Positions 8,920 through 19,586 of a DNA stretch of 64,000 bases are shown here, piece after piece. A program made the translations under genes and the position numbers. The stretch is from Burkholderiales bacterium. GTDB taxonomy: Bacteria > Pseudomonadota > Gammaproteobacteria > Burkholderiales > Nitrosomonadaceae. Below the pieces are notes generated by a model. That model was given only the letters and a program-made list of their open reading frames with translations, made no database searches and was not told where the DNA came from. Each line of letters begins with the position of its first letter. The first letter of the stretch is position 1. The DNA is taken from assembly GCA_024235755.1 (NCBI GenBank), contig JACKLV010000005.1:1-64000 (forward strand). Reading direction: 5' to 3'.

Positions 8920-11859
8920 ATGAAAAACAAAGATCCAGAAAAATTACCAGCGGCCAAAATTAAATCCAGTCAAAAGCCTGCGTCAAAGACAATCCAAACA
9001 ACAACCATTGACTTGATTTCCGGAATGGAAACAATTCTGGATCAAAACAACACCTATATTTTTATCAAGGATATTGCGGGACGCTATATTTTTGTCAATC
9101 GGGCTGTGCAAGCACTCTTCAACAAGCCGCTTGAAGAAATCATCGGCTATGATGACAGTCATTTTTTTGATCTGGGACTCTCAAATGAATTGATGCTGAA
9201 CGATCGCCAGGTTATGGAACACGGCGAAACCATAGAACGAGAAGAAAAGAATATCGTCAAATCGACCGGCGAAGAGAGAATTTACTGGACAGTCAAAAAA
9301 CCCGTGCGCAATGATCAAGGCCAGATTATTGGCATGTGCGGCATCTCTACTGACATAACCGATCGCAAACGTGCTGAAATTGCACTGTGCACACTGAACA
9401 AAAGGCTCGATTTTCTTCTCTCCTCATCGCCTGCGATCATTTATACCAGCAAGGTATCGCCACCTTATACGCCCACATTTATCAGCGATAATCTCACCAA
9501 AATTCTCGGCTATTCGGTGGAGGAATTTCTCAATACGCCGAATTTTTGGGTAGAACATATTCATCCGCAAGACCGCGACCGGGTGCTGGCCGACTTTCAC
9601 TATTTATTTGTCAACGGTAAACATATCCATGAATACCGGTTTCAGCACCAGAATGGCAACTGGATCTGGATGAGAGATGAACTCTACACAGTGACATGCC
9701 CGGACGGCAACAATGTAGAGTTGATCGGTTACTTCATTGAGATCACCGATTGCAAAGAAAAGGAACTTGCACTGATTGAATCCCACCATTTGCTGAAAAC
9801 GGTTATCGATACAGCACCGGTACGCATTTTCTGGAAAGATCGTGAGTCGCGGTTTCTGGGTTGCAATCGCGCTTTTGCTCACGATGCCGGAGAAACCGAT
9901 CCCAAGAATATTATTGGCAAAAACGACTACCAGCTGAATTGGAAAGCACAGGCAGAGCGCTATTGCAACGATGATCAAAATGTCATCAATACCGGCATTT
10001 CCAAGCTTGATTATGAAGAACCTCAGACCACGCCTGACGGAAAGACTATCTGGTTGCGAACATCCAAAGTACCGCTACGGAATGTTAATAATGAAACCAT
10101 TGGCGTACTGGGCATTTATCAGGATATCACCAAGCAAAAAGAAAACGATGATTACATGATGCTCGCTGCGACAATCTATGGATTAAGCAGTGAGGCCATT
10201 ATGGTAACGGACCAAAACAATCAGATTATGGCGATCAATCCCGCTTTCACACGCATCACCGGTTATGAATTGACCGATGTGCTCGGCAAAGATCCCAATA
10301 TGTTTCAATCGGGGCAGCACAACAAATCTTTTTACAAGAAGATGTGGCAGAAACTTCTTAAGGAAGATCATTGGCAGGGCGAAATATGGGATCGCCATAA
10401 AAATGGCAAAATTCATGCAAAGTGGCTAAACATCAGCGTTATTCGCAATGCGGACAAAAGCATATATTGTTACGTGGCGCAATTTTCAGATATTACCGAA
10501 AAAAAGCGGCAAGACGAACTGCTCTATAAACAAGCAAACTACGATCAGCTCACCGGATTGCCCAATCGTAATTTATTCAAAGACCAGCTCTGCAGGGAAA
10601 TCAAAAAATCACACCGAAGTGGACGGGCACTGTCGTTATTGTTTCTCGATCTGGACCGCTTTAAGGATATCAACGATACACTCGGTCATGACAAAGGTGA
10701 CAAGCTACTGAAGGAAGTCGCCCTTCGCCTCCTGTCGTGCGTGCGTAAAACCGACACCATTGCGCGTCTTGGGGGCGATGAATTTGCCATTATTCTGCCC
10801 GAGGTTGATAACAAGACACGTATTGAAACGATTGCCAAGAATATTATTCATAAACTGAGCACCCCATTCAAACTGGATAAAAAACATGTCGGTCATTATA
10901 TTTCGACCAGTATCGGCATTGTGGTCTTTCCAGACGATGGAACCGACATGAAGTCTCTGATGAAACATGCCGATCAGGCAATGTACGCAGCCAAACTGGC
11001 GGGACGCAACCGTTTCAATTACTTTACACGCTCAATGCAACAGGCCGCATATGAAAAAATGGTGCTCACGCAAGATCTTCGGCAAGCATTGTCCCGTAAT
11101 GAATTGCACGTCTACTACCAGCCCATTCTAGACTTGAAGCACGGCTTGATTTGTAAAGCAGAAGCCTTGCTGCGCTGGATTCATCCCGAACGCGGCATGA
11201 TCAGCCCGCAGACCTTCATTCCCCTGGCAGAGGAGAGCGGGTTAATTAAACCAATCGGGGAAATGGTGTTTAATAAAACCATTGCCAATATCAAACAATG
11301 GCAAAGCCAATTCGGCTATCTCCTGCAAGTCAGCATCAATATGTCTTCCACGCAACTCAGTTTTTTAAAAAAGAATCAATGGTCGGATTATCTGACACAA
11401 CAGGGATTACCCGGCAATTGTATTAATGTCGAAATAACGGAAGGCTTGTTGTTAAAAGATACGCCTGTCGTCAAGAAACGGTTGCTGGAATTTCTGAGCA
11501 ATGGAATAGAAGTATCCATCGACGATTTTGGCACCGGCTTCTCTTCGCTTTCTTACATCAAAAAATTCGATATCGACTACCTCAAAATAGATAAATCTTT
11601 CACCAAGCACTTAACCGACAACGGTACCGACCGCGCGCTGGTAGACGCCATTGTCGTAATGGCGCACAAACTAGATATCAAGACCATAGCGGAAGGCGTG
11701 GAAACAGAAACACAACGGGATTTACTTATCGAAATGGGCTGCGACTATGAGCAGGGTTTTCGTTCTTCTCCCGCCGTTACAGCCAAAGAACTTGCCCAGT
11801 TGCTTCAAAAACAACAGGATCAAGTTGGAAAAGCACAGGATTTATTCAGCTGGCCATAA
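8920..11859 (+). CDS. PAS-PAS-PAS-PAS-GGDEF-EAL cyclic-di-GMP protein
   Basis: A 979-residue cytoplasmic protein. Four PAS/PAC modules (roughly residues 35-155, 155-285, 285-410 and 415-535) each end in the 'ITD/ITK/ITE' PAC signature. A GGDEF domain follows with an intact GGDEF at 618-622 and an RxxD inhibitory site at 609-612, five residues before it. The EAL domain has EALLRW from 748, 'DDFGTGFSSLSYI' and 'AEGVETE', so both synthesis and breakdown of c-di-GMP look possible. There are no membrane helices. The terminal 'QGFRSSP' differs a little from the usual 'QGY-x-x-S-x-P'. The input signal is unknown. Confidence 0.93.
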   Translation: MKNKDPEKLPAAKIKSSQKPASKTIQTTTIDLISGMETILDQNNTYIFIKDIAGRYIFVNRAVQALFNKPLEEIIGYDDSHFFDLGLSNELMLNDRQVMEHGETIEREEKNIVKSTGEERIYWTVKKPVRNDQGQIIGMCGISTDITDRKRAEIALCTLNKRLDFLLSSSPAIIYTSKVSPPYTPTFISDNLTKILGYSVEEFLNTPNFWVEHIHPQDRDRVLADFHYLFVNGKHIHEYRFQHQNGNWIWMRDELYTVTCPDGNNVELIGYFIEITDCKEKELALIESHHLLKTVIDTAPVRIFWKDRESRFLGCNRAFAHDAGETDPKNIIGKNDYQLNWKAQAERYCNDDQNVINTGISKLDYEEPQTTPDGKTIWLRTSKVPLRNVNNETIGVLGIYQDITKQKENDDYMMLAATIYGLSSEAIMVTDQNNQIMAINPAFTRITGYELTDVLGKDPNMFQSGQHNKSFYKKMWQKLLKEDHWQGEIWDRHKNGKIHAKWLNISVIRNADKSIYCYVAQFSDITEKKRQDELLYKQANYDQLTGLPNRNLFKDQLCREIKKSHRSGRALSLLFLDLDRFKDINDTLGHDKGDKLLKEVALRLLSCVRKTDTIARLGGDEFAIILPEVDNKTRIETIAKNIIHKLSTPFKLDKKHVGHYISTSIGIVVFPDDGTDMKSLMKHADQAMYAAKLAGRNRFNYFTRSMQQAAYEKMVLTQDLRQALSRNELHVYYQPILDLKHGLICKAEALLRWIHPERGMISPQTFIPLAEESGLIKPIGEMVFNKTIANIKQWQSQFGYLLQVSINMSSTQLSFLKKNQWSDYLTQQGLPGNCINVEITEGLLLKDTPVVKKRLLEFLSNGIEVSIDDFGTGFSSLSYIKKFDIDYLKIDKSFTKHLTDNGTDRALVDAIVVMAHKLDIKTIAEGVETETQRDLLIEMGCDYEQGFRSSPAVTAKELAQLLQKQQDQVGKAQDLFSWP

Positions 11860-11883
11860 GTGCACAATCGCTTTCCATGACGC

Positions 11884-13107
11884 TCATTTCTGGGCAGCAA
11901 TAACGGTTTGCGGCGATTTCAACCCAAGCGAAATGCCCGCCGCAACAAGGCATGCAGCTCCCGCCGGAATAAATGCCCACAGATAACTGCCTGTCATATC
12001 GAAAACGCTTCCGGCAAGGATCGGCCCGGCAATGCCAGCCACGCCATACGCCGTAAACATGAGTCCGTAATTTATACCGACATGTCTCGTTCCAAAAAAA
12101 TCCGCAGTCGTTGCAGGAAACAGCGCGAGGTTACCGCCAAAGTTGAATCCCACCCATGCAGCAGCGATAGACAGCGTCATTTCCGTCGAACCCATTTCGA
12201 TTAAAGCAAGCATCATGACACCCTGCAGTAAAAACATCAGCGTCATAGCGTTTCTTCTGCCGATTAAGTCGGATACCATGCCCCAAACGATACGCCCTGC
12301 GCCGTTGAACAAAGCCAAAACGCCGACAGCATTCGCGGCCGCTGCGGCGCTCAATCCACTATGTAAACCGTAAGGTTTCAATATCCCGATCACTAGCAAC
12401 CCGGCAGCCGCGCCGAATACAAACATAATCCAGAGCATCCAGAATTGCTTGCATCTGACCATATCCCGCCACTCGAAATCTGCCGCCGAAGCGGCGCTCA
12501 ATTTCGATTCGGGTGGATTCCATCCGGCAGGCTTCCATTCGGCAGGCGGGTTTCTGAGTAATTGCGCGCCCAGCACCACGGCTACCGTGAATATGGCCCC
12601 AAGATACATAAAAGCTGTCGACAATCCATAGGCATCGATAAAGTTTGAAGCGATTTTTGCAAACAGCCAGGCCCCGGCGCCAAACCCTGCCACGGCAAGA
12701 CCGGTTACCAAGCCCCGCTTGTCCGGAAACCACTTCACGCACGCCGCGATAGGACAAACGTATGCCAGTCCAATACCCGCACCGCCAATGATGCCCACAG
12801 TCAAAGCGAGCAGCAAAAAACTGCCGCCACTGAACGAAGCCAGCAGGTAACCGGCGCCCAATACGACGCCGCCTAATGTCGCGACAAGCCGTGGCCCCTT
12901 TCTGTCTTGCAGTCTACCCGCATAAATCATAACCAGCGAAAACGCAGCCAGCGCCAGAGAGAAGATCATTTGCGTCTGCGTTGTGGTGAAAGAAAAGACT
13001 TCTTTGAGCGGGATAACGAAAACACTCCAGCTGTAGATGGCTCCAAGACAGATTTGTATAATCAACGCACCTGCCACTACAAACCAGCGATATCCGTGTG
13101 ATGCCAT
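11884..13107 (-). CDS. MFS transporter, oxalate/formate antiporter (OFA) type
   Basis: A 407-residue protein with about 12 transmembrane helices. The opening 'YRWFVVAGALIIQICLGAIYSWSVF' and the loop 'GRLQDRKGPR' are characteristic of the OFA subfamily, whose members exchange small monocarboxylates or dicarboxylates. The first-loop motif and the matching 'GMVSDLIGRRNAM' loop in the second half are intact. It converges with the GGDEF-EAL gene. Nothing nearby indicates the substrate. Confidence 0.85.
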   Translation of the reverse strand: MASHGYRWFVVAGALIIQICLGAIYSWSVFVIPLKEVFSFTTTQTQMIFSLALAAFSLVMIYAGRLQDRKGPRLVATLGGVVLGAGYLLASFSGGSFLLLALTVGIIGGAGIGLAYVCPIAACVKWFPDKRGLVTGLAVAGFGAGAWLFAKIASNFIDAYGLSTAFMYLGAIFTVAVVLGAQLLRNPPAEWKPAGWNPPESKLSAASAADFEWRDMVRCKQFWMLWIMFVFGAAAGLLVIGILKPYGLHSGLSAAAAANAVGVLALFNGAGRIVWGMVSDLIGRRNAMTLMFLLQGVMMLALIEMGSTEMTLSIAAAWVGFNFGGNLALFPATTADFFGTRHVGINYGLMFTAYGVAGIAGPILAGSVFDMTGSYLWAFIPAGAACLVAAGISLGLKSPQTVIAAQK

Positions 13108-13285
13108 TTTAACGGTGGGAAGTTGAAGAAAGGTTCACTGCGCTCACTGCTTTGAGTATAAGGAATTACCGATTGTCTTGCGCTTTTTGTTTCAACGGAA
13201 TATACGTTAAGCTGGATATTCCGTCAAACGCGATACCGGATGATTTCAATGGCCTTGCCATCCTTAAAAATCGGAACAAACAGCA

Positions 13286-15010
13286 TCACATCGTTTGTTT
13301 GATCAACCGGCGCAATTCTTTCAGTGAACGCGTGTTGAGCACATCTTTCTTTTCCAGCCAGCCACGCCGCGCCTGCCCGATGCCAAAGCGCAGATTGGCA
13401 AAGTCGTGCGTGCTGTGAGCATCGGAATTAATACTGATCAGCACGCCCTCTTCCCTGGCCATCTGGCAATAGGTATCCAGCAAATCCAGTCGTTCGGGAT
13501 GAGCGTTGAGTTCGAGGAAACAACCGCGGTTTTTAGCTGCACGTATAATACGCACCATATCCACGTCATACGGCGCACGGCGCTGTATCAGCCGTCCGGT
13601 CGGATGCGCCAGCATCGTAAAATACGGATGCTCCATCGCGCGCAGTATACGTTCAGTCTGCTTGCCGCGCGACAGGTCGAATTGACTGTGTACCGCCCCA
13701 ACCACAAGATCGAGCTGGGCAAGCGCGTTATCCGGCAAATCCAGACTGCCATCTTCAAGAATATCCACCTCGATCCCCTTGAGCAGTGTCATCCCTTCCA
13801 TTTCTGCATTCAGTTTGTCAATTTCGGCACATTGACGTGAAAGCCGCAACGGATCGAGGCCATGCGCGACCGTCAATCGCCGCGAATGCTCCGTGATCGC
13901 CAGATATTCGAAACCCAACGATTTCGCCGCGAGCGCCATTTCACGCAGCGAGTTATGTCCATCAGTAGCTTTGGTATGCGCATGCAAATCGCCGCGTAAA
14001 TCGCTTTGCGTAACCAGTTGTGGCAATCGCCCTGACTGAGCCAGCGCAATTTCCCCGCGATTTTCGCGCAGTTCCGGTGGAATATACGCCAGACCGACAG
14101 CGGCATACACGGATTCCTCGCTTTGCCCCGCGATCCGTTTATTACCCCGGTAGACGCCGTATTCGTTAATCTTGAGCCCCTTTTTCTGCGCAATGCGCCT
14201 GACAGCAACATTGTGCGACTTGGAACCGGTGAAATAATGCAACGCCGCACCGAAACTTTCGGACTTCACGACTCGCAAATCCACCTGTACCCCGCATTCA
14301 AGGACAACGCTGGCACGGGTTACGCCAGCCGACAGAATTTTGGCAACTTCCTGGTATTGAATGAAACGTTGCACAACCGGTTCTGAAGCTGCCGCCGCAA
14401 CCAGTATATCCAGATCGCCAACCGTTTCACGCATGCGCCGGTAGCTGCCCGCCACTGTCACCTGGCTGACACCCGGAGCCGCCGCAAGTGAATTTTTCAA
14501 CGCCTCGGCATACTGCGCCGCCACTGCCAGCTTAAAGCGCCGCGCCTGGTTCGCATGCGCTTCCACGGCCTGCAAAATGTTCAGTTCAGTTTTTTCACCA
14601 AAACCCGGCAATGCACGGATACGCCCATCACGCGCGGCACGGTACAACTGCTCAACCGTTTGAACCGCAAGATCGTGATACAACGCCTTCACGCGTTTAG
14701 GTCCAATTCCGGGTATTTTCAAAAGATCAGCAATTGTGGCGGGCAATTCCTTGTGCAACCGATCCAGCAGACTGCAATGACCGATGGAAACAATTTCCTT
14801 AATCTTCGCAGCCAGGTCGTTTCCGATTCCCGGCAGACGCGTCAAATCCTCGCCTTTGTCCAGCATCGTGGCAACATCCTCAGAAAGCTCGCCCAAGATA
14901 CGGGCGGCATTACGATAGGCGCGTATGCGAAATGGGTTAGCACCCTGAATTTCAAGCAGGTCGGCGATTTCTTCGAAGATGGCGGCGATGTCGGCATTAT
15001 GTCGCGGCAT
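13286..15010 (-). CDS. polX: DNA polymerase X family protein with PHP exonuclease domain
   Basis: A 574-residue PolX. Helix-hairpin-helix motifs occur near 50-60 ('LTRLPGIGNDLAAKI') and 95-105 ('LLKIPGIGPKRVK'). The polymerase active site shows 'VAGSYRRMRETVGDLDILV' with its two Asp residues, and the C-terminal PHP phosphoesterase has 'DLHAHTKATDGHNS', 'ITEHS' and 'NSDAHS'. Such enzymes fill short gaps in base-excision repair and have 3'-5' exonuclease activity. The start at 15010 has a GGAGC site upstream. It is divergent from greB with 68 bp between starts. Confidence 0.92.
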   Translation of the reverse strand: MPRHNADIAAIFEEIADLLEIQGANPFRIRAYRNAARILGELSEDVATMLDKGEDLTRLPGIGNDLAAKIKEIVSIGHCSLLDRLHKELPATIADLLKIPGIGPKRVKALYHDLAVQTVEQLYRAARDGRIRALPGFGEKTELNILQAVEAHANQARRFKLAVAAQYAEALKNSLAAAPGVSQVTVAGSYRRMRETVGDLDILVAAAASEPVVQRFIQYQEVAKILSAGVTRASVVLECGVQVDLRVVKSESFGAALHYFTGSKSHNVAVRRIAQKKGLKINEYGVYRGNKRIAGQSEESVYAAVGLAYIPPELRENRGEIALAQSGRLPQLVTQSDLRGDLHAHTKATDGHNSLREMALAAKSLGFEYLAITEHSRRLTVAHGLDPLRLSRQCAEIDKLNAEMEGMTLLKGIEVDILEDGSLDLPDNALAQLDLVVGAVHSQFDLSRGKQTERILRAMEHPYFTMLAHPTGRLIQRRAPYDVDMVRIIRAAKNRGCFLELNAHPERLDLLDTYCQMAREEGVLISINSDAHSTHDFANLRFGIGQARRGWLEKKDVLNTRSLKELRRLIKQTM

Positions 15011-15078
15011 ACATAGCTCCTGATAGGATCGTTATTACGCTATTATTTGCACTTTTCTATTATGCTACAAAACCGCAG

Positions 15079-15585
15079 ATGACACGCTACCGCCCGCCTC
15101 AACCCAAAAGTTCGGCCTATATCACCAAAGCGGGACATGCTGCGCTGAGTCAGGAGCTTAAAGATTTGTGGATCAAACGCCGCGAAGTAACTGCGGCATT
15201 GTCGGCAGCAGCGGCAGAAGGAGACCGGTCAGAAAATGCCGAATATATTTACCGCAAGAAACAGCTGCGTGAAATAGACCGGCGCATTCGCTATTTGCAG
15301 AAACGTCTGGATGAACTCATCGTAGTTGATCAACCGCCCTCGAATCAGCAACAGGTTTTTTTCGGTGCGTGGGTCGAGCTCGAGGATGAAACAGGTGAAT
15401 GCGTTACTTACCGTATCGTCGGCCCGGATGAATTTAATGTCGAGAAAGGCTGGATCAGCATGGACTCACCTGTAGGCCGCGCCCTGATGAGAAAACACCT
15501 TGATGACGAAGTGTCGGTGCAGCGCCCTGCCGGCCTGATGCGCTATGCCATTACCGCTATCCGGTATACCGATAATGACGGCTGA
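15079..15585 (+). CDS. greB: Transcription elongation factor GreB
   Basis: A 168-residue factor that enters the RNA polymerase secondary channel and stimulates cleavage of backtracked RNA. The N-terminal coiled coil carries the tip acids in 'AAAEGDRSENAEY', and the C-terminal FKBP-like domain includes 'YRIVGPDEF' and 'SMDSPVGRALM'. The basic 'KKQLREIDRRIRYLQKRL' arm favours GreB over GreA. Confidence 0.93.
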   Translation: MTRYRPPQPKSSAYITKAGHAALSQELKDLWIKRREVTAALSAAAAEGDRSENAEYIYRKKQLREIDRRIRYLQKRLDELIVVDQPPSNQQQVFFGAWVELEDETGECVTYRIVGPDEFNVEKGWISMDSPVGRALMRKHLDDEVSVQRPAGLMRYAITAIRYTDNDG

Positions 15586-15767
15586 AATGCGGTGGCAAAA
15601 AAACGCCTGTTACTCTCTTTTTCTCGCACACGGCTGCCGGCGACACAAACAGCCCGCAACAGAGCCGCACTCGCTCGACCGGAAAGCCATTGTTTACTAT
15701 AATTTCCACAGCCATAGCAGAAGGGAATACGAGGGATTGTTCTGCCATCCATACAAAAAGCTGAATA

Positions 15768-16658
15768 ATGAAGAAACTGTTTATCCATATCGGACTGCCC
15801 AAAACCGCTACATCCTACATTCAGCACTTTCTATTTAACAATGGCGATTTCCTGAACAAAAACGGTTATCACTATGTCAGTACCGGACTAAACAATGATC
15901 TGCACTGTCATCACGATCTGGTCTGGAAACTCGGGTTGCACTCTGGTCCTGGCTATGTATGCAAAGATATTCGGAAACACAGCAATAAAACGCTTGCGGG
16001 ACTGGCTACCGAACACGCACAACACAGTGACAAACACCTTATCATCAGCAGTGAACTACTGACATTTCTGGATGATTTCAAAGAATTAGAACCCTTATTG
16101 TCCATCTTCAAAAACAGAGCCATCAGATTTATCGTCAACCTGCGCCGTCAGGACAGTTTTCTTGAATCATTGTATCTGCAAGTCGTCAAGGACGGTGTCG
16201 GCGATACCTTTCAGACCTGGTATCACAAGGCAAGAAAAATTGCTGATTATAATCTGTTAATTAACAACATTTTGCAGGTAACGCAAAAAGACAGTCTGAG
16301 AATCGGCATTTTTGGTAGCGGAAAAAAAGAACGCAATCCTGCCGAAGATTTTTTGTCGTCAATAGGCCTGGATGACAAAACTTTCATCGTAGAAAACCGT
16401 TTCCAGAATGTACGGCTGGCAGCTGCCTGCATCAAAATAATACGAATATCAAACAGTCTGAATTTAAAAATCAATTATAAGCTCGTTGATTTTTTTACAA
16501 GACACAAGGAGCGGTTTTATTTCTTAAACAATCATACGGCTTATCTCAGCGTTAAGCAGAGAAAGGCTATCCGGAACGCCTATCGCGCATCAAACCAGGC
16601 GTTGACAGATCGAATAGAATTGCCGCTGCACGTTAAACAGGAAATCCTGTCATGGTGA
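15768..16658 (+). CDS. Sulfotransferase-like protein
   Basis: A 296-residue protein starting 'KKLFIHIGLPKTATSYIQHFLF', the phosphosulfate-binding loop of PAPS-dependent sulfotransferases (usually G-x-P-K-T-G-T-T). A second landmark, 'FIVNLRRQDSFLESLY' near residue 120, matches the 3'-phosphate-binding Arg/Ser region. It probably transfers sulfate to a glycan or another surface molecule, but the acceptor is unknown. No glycosyltransferase genes adjoin it. The 182-bp gap before it holds no gene. Confidence 0.7.
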   Translation: MKKLFIHIGLPKTATSYIQHFLFNNGDFLNKNGYHYVSTGLNNDLHCHHDLVWKLGLHSGPGYVCKDIRKHSNKTLAGLATEHAQHSDKHLIISSELLTFLDDFKELEPLLSIFKNRAIRFIVNLRRQDSFLESLYLQVVKDGVGDTFQTWYHKARKIADYNLLINNILQVTQKDSLRIGIFGSGKKERNPAEDFLSSIGLDDKTFIVENRFQNVRLAAACIKIIRISNSLNLKINYKLVDFFTRHKERFYFLNNHTAYLSVKQRKAIRNAYRASNQALTDRIELPLHVKQEILSW

Positions 16659-16912
16659 TCTGCTGAATCATGCATCCCATTTGCTCGCCTGAAGCAATCC
16701 TTTTCTGTTTAACAACGTCGATCAAGCCGCATTCTTTTTATTTCTCAGGATATGTAATCTGCTCTCGAACCAGCGACTTGAATTTAAAGCATCCCTGGCA
16801 TCAGGCAAAGTCAGCGCAAAACATCAGCAAATACAATTGCAAAATGGAAATCATCGGCCTATCCTTGTCAAAGCAATCAAAAATTTTTTTAGCTTAAAAG
16901 AGAGATCAGCGT

Positions 16913-17998
16913 ATGAAAGAGAAATCGTTTATTCCGAAACTTTGCTCCGTTGCGCTCGTTTTCATCCTGTCGCACAGCGTTTCTCATGCAATGCCTGGCA
17001 TGCATGGGTCAGGCGATGGCAATGGCGCAGTCACAGAATCGCCGCGCGTCACAGAAGACATGGGAGAACCGATCAATTCACCCGGGGCGGAACTCGAGAT
17101 CACCTACAGCGCGGACGGCAAAACGGCCATTTTTGTCTCCACCCGCGAAGGCAGTATCGAATCGCCCGGCAATCCTTATAACTTCGATATCTGGATGTCT
17201 CACTACGAGAATGATACCTGGCAACCGCCCATTCATTTGGGACCTGAGATTGACCCGGCCACAGGGCCAAACATCAATACCTCTGCATGGGAACTGGAGC
17301 CAAGTTTTTCCGACGACGGCAATGTCATATATTTTACGCGGTACGAGCCGGGCAATATGCTGTCAGGCGACCTCTACGTCGTTCAGAAAGTCGATGGCGT
17401 CTGGCAATCCGCCAAAAACTGGAACGACGTGCCGGAGCTGCCGAATATCAACACGCCAACCGGAGAGGAACACTGCCCGATCATAGCCTCCGACAGCCTG
17501 ATTTACTACAGCTATCATCAACCGGGCGTCACGCAGGACAGCGATATCTGGAAAGTTGAGAAAAAAGACGGCGTATGGCAGGAACCGGAAAGCCTGGGGC
17601 CGAAAATCAATTCCCCGTACCGCGATCACATGCACTGGACCGGGCTGTCGAAAGACGGAAAAAGCCTGATTATTACCAGCATGCGGCCTGATCTGGGCTC
17701 ACGGGGCGGGCACGATGAATGGATTGCGCATCAGGATGACAATGGCGAATGGCAGGAACCGATAAACCTCGGTGACGCCATTAATACGGGCGGCGAGGAC
17801 ATGTGCTGGACATTTACGCCGGATGGCAAGAAATTCACCGGCAGCTGGGGACCGCACGGCACTTACGATATGGATATCCGCTGGGTTAACAAGGACGACG
17901 TTCCGTTGCTAAGAGACTTCGAGCCGATCGGCCCACCGCCGAATCTGCTGATCAACAGCAAGACGAAGCCGGTAACAGACAAGTCAATGCAGCAGTAA
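16913..17998 (+). CDS. Exported PD40/TolB-like beta-propeller protein
   Basis: A 361-residue protein with a clear Sec signal peptide (residues 1-26, ending near 'SHAMPG'). The mature part repeats the PD40 pattern 'SxDGxxxxF' (for example 'YSADGKTAIFVSTREG', 'FSDDGNVIYFTRYEP', 'LSKDGKSLIITSMRP', 'FTPDGKKFTGSWG') alternating with 'W-Q-x-P-x-x-L-G-x-x-I-N' strands, as in a five- or six-bladed propeller. Such proteins usually act in the periplasm as binding or sensing modules. No catalytic site is visible and no partner gene adjoins it. Confidence 0.7.
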   Translation: MKEKSFIPKLCSVALVFILSHSVSHAMPGMHGSGDGNGAVTESPRVTEDMGEPINSPGAELEITYSADGKTAIFVSTREGSIESPGNPYNFDIWMSHYENDTWQPPIHLGPEIDPATGPNINTSAWELEPSFSDDGNVIYFTRYEPGNMLSGDLYVVQKVDGVWQSAKNWNDVPELPNINTPTGEEHCPIIASDSLIYYSYHQPGVTQDSDIWKVEKKDGVWQEPESLGPKINSPYRDHMHWTGLSKDGKSLIITSMRPDLGSRGGHDEWIAHQDDNGEWQEPINLGDAINTGGEDMCWTFTPDGKKFTGSWGPHGTYDMDIRWVNKDDVPLLRDFEPIGPPPNLLINSKTKPVTDKSMQQ

Positions 17999-18435
17999 TC
18001 CGGAAGTCAGGCTGCCCAGAATCAGCAACTGGAAAAGCCTGACATTTAAACGCGCCGGCGTTACCAAGCGACGGCGCAATCGACCGGAATGGTTCGCCAA
18101 AATTAACAAATCGGATAACCGGCGCTCAGTCAATTTTATTTTATAAGCAGTCCTGGATTATTAACCATTCAACTGTTTAATGTAAACGAAAAGATCGGAC
18201 TCCACTGCCGGACACGTAATTACCGCCGGAATCGACATATTTTTTCACATCGACTAATCATGCCCAAAATCGGGTATGCCAGCAAAACACAAGCTTGAAA
18301 CCCAGTGGGCAACCGTAAGCATCAAAATGGTTTTTGTCATCATTCTGTCAGTACATGGCGTTCTTCAATAGATCTGGCAGGCGCGGGTTGAGCTTAAAGT
18401 CGCAATCAACGGCTATTATTCATTCCAGTCATTCA
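17999..18435. other. Intergenic region between convergent genes
   Basis: No gene was found in these 437 bases. A GTCAGGCT/AGCCTGAC stem with a long loop lies just after the beta-propeller stop (about 18006-18043). It lacks a T-run, so a terminator is not claimed. Confidence 0.4.
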
Positions 18436-19152
18436 TCATGGTTGGAAAATAAACGATACTGCCAGCCCTGACAGCAATACAGCAACACACTGCTCAAACA
18501 ATTTGCGTGGAATATAGTCGATAACCTGTCTTGCAGTCCAGGTTCCTAAGATAACTGCAAGCCCCATCAAAACGGCAAGCTGCCACATATCGGAATCCAG
18601 CGCGATGAAACGATAGTATGTTATCAATTTCACACTGTGCATCGCTAGGGCGGATGCACTCTCACTGACAATAAACGCCGCAGGCGGCAATCCCAGAGAC
18701 AAAAAAACGGCCGCTCCGAGTGGTCCGGCGCTGCCAACCATGCCGGATAAAAACCCTGTGACGATGCCACCGGCGATCATTACCCAAGGTTTTGCTTCAA
18801 TAACCGATATACCCCAGAACTTGAGTAGTACAAACAGCAAAATAGCAATACCGATACAGCGAATCGCCCAGTCATGCGGTAGCGCCACAAACGACAACGC
18901 GCCCAAAATGCTCAATGGGAGAGCGCCCAGCAAAAAAAATCCAACGGGCTTCCATTGAACCAGATCATATGCGAAACCAATTCTGGACAAATTCCCAATA
19001 AACTGAACAATGGTCAGCAACGGTACCGCATAGTCAATACCTACTGTTTCAACCAGCACCGGTAACAATAATAGCGCGCCACCGAATCCCGCTACACCCG
19101 AAACGGCGGCGGCTACATAGGCGGCAACAAAAAGAAATAAAAACTCATCCAT
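18436..19152 (-). CDS. TauE/SafE family anion permease
   Basis: A 238-residue membrane protein with about eight helices in the two-fold repeat typical of the family: 'GVAGFGGALLLLPVL' in the first half and 'GFLSGMVGSAGPLGAAVFL' in the second. Members export sulfite, sulfoacetate or other organosulfonates. The substrate here is unknown. It is followed on the same strand, 38 bp upstream, by the DUF1232 gene. Confidence 0.85.
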   Translation of the reverse strand: MDEFLFLFVAAYVAAAVSGVAGFGGALLLLPVLVETVGIDYAVPLLTIVQFIGNLSRIGFAYDLVQWKPVGFFLLGALPLSILGALSFVALPHDWAIRCIGIAILLFVLLKFWGISVIEAKPWVMIAGGIVTGFLSGMVGSAGPLGAAVFLSLGLPPAAFIVSESASALAMHSVKLITYYRFIALDSDMWQLAVLMGLAVILGTWTARQVIDYIPRKLFEQCVAVLLSGLAVSFIFQP

Positions 19153-19190
19153 ATCACCCAGTATGTTCTACAACACAATCCAAACGCTGT

Positions 19191-19586
19191 TTATGCAATC
19201 AATGATTCATAAACCCACACACCCAAAATAACTGTTATAAAAATCCACAACAAAATAATCACGATTCCCGCAACCCAACTGACGGGCAGTTTATTACTAT
19301 TCACAGTCTGCATAGCGCGCGCTCTGCAGTCAGCCAGAACTGGTTGCGGTATCAGCTTTACCGCTAACGCGATGCCCAATGGTAAGATAAACAGATCATC
19401 GAGATACCCAATAACAGGTATAAAATCAGGAATCAGATCAACCGGACTTAGTGCATATCCGACAATGACAGCAATGACTATTTTGACATACCACGGAGTT
19501 CGGGAATCTCTCGCGGCCAGAAACAGCGCATAGGTCTCGACTTTGATTTGACCTGCCAGATGTTTTATTTTCGCCAGCGGATGCAT
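19191..19586 (-). CDS. YkvA/DUF1232 family membrane protein
   Basis: A 131-residue protein if started at 19586; an upstream in-frame start at 19694 would add 36 residues that do not resemble the family. The DUF1232 core 'YALSPVDLIPDFIPVIGYLDDLFIL' is unmistakable, preceded by 'TWYVKIVIAVIV'-like and followed by C-terminal hydrophobic segments. Function of the family is unknown. Confidence 0.8.
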   Translation of the reverse strand: MHPLAKIKHLAGQIKVETYALFLAARDSRTPWYVKIVIAVIVGYALSPVDLIPDFIPVIGYLDDLFILPLGIALAVKLIPQPVLADCRARAMQTVNSNKLPVSWVAGIVIILLWIFITVILGVWVYESLIA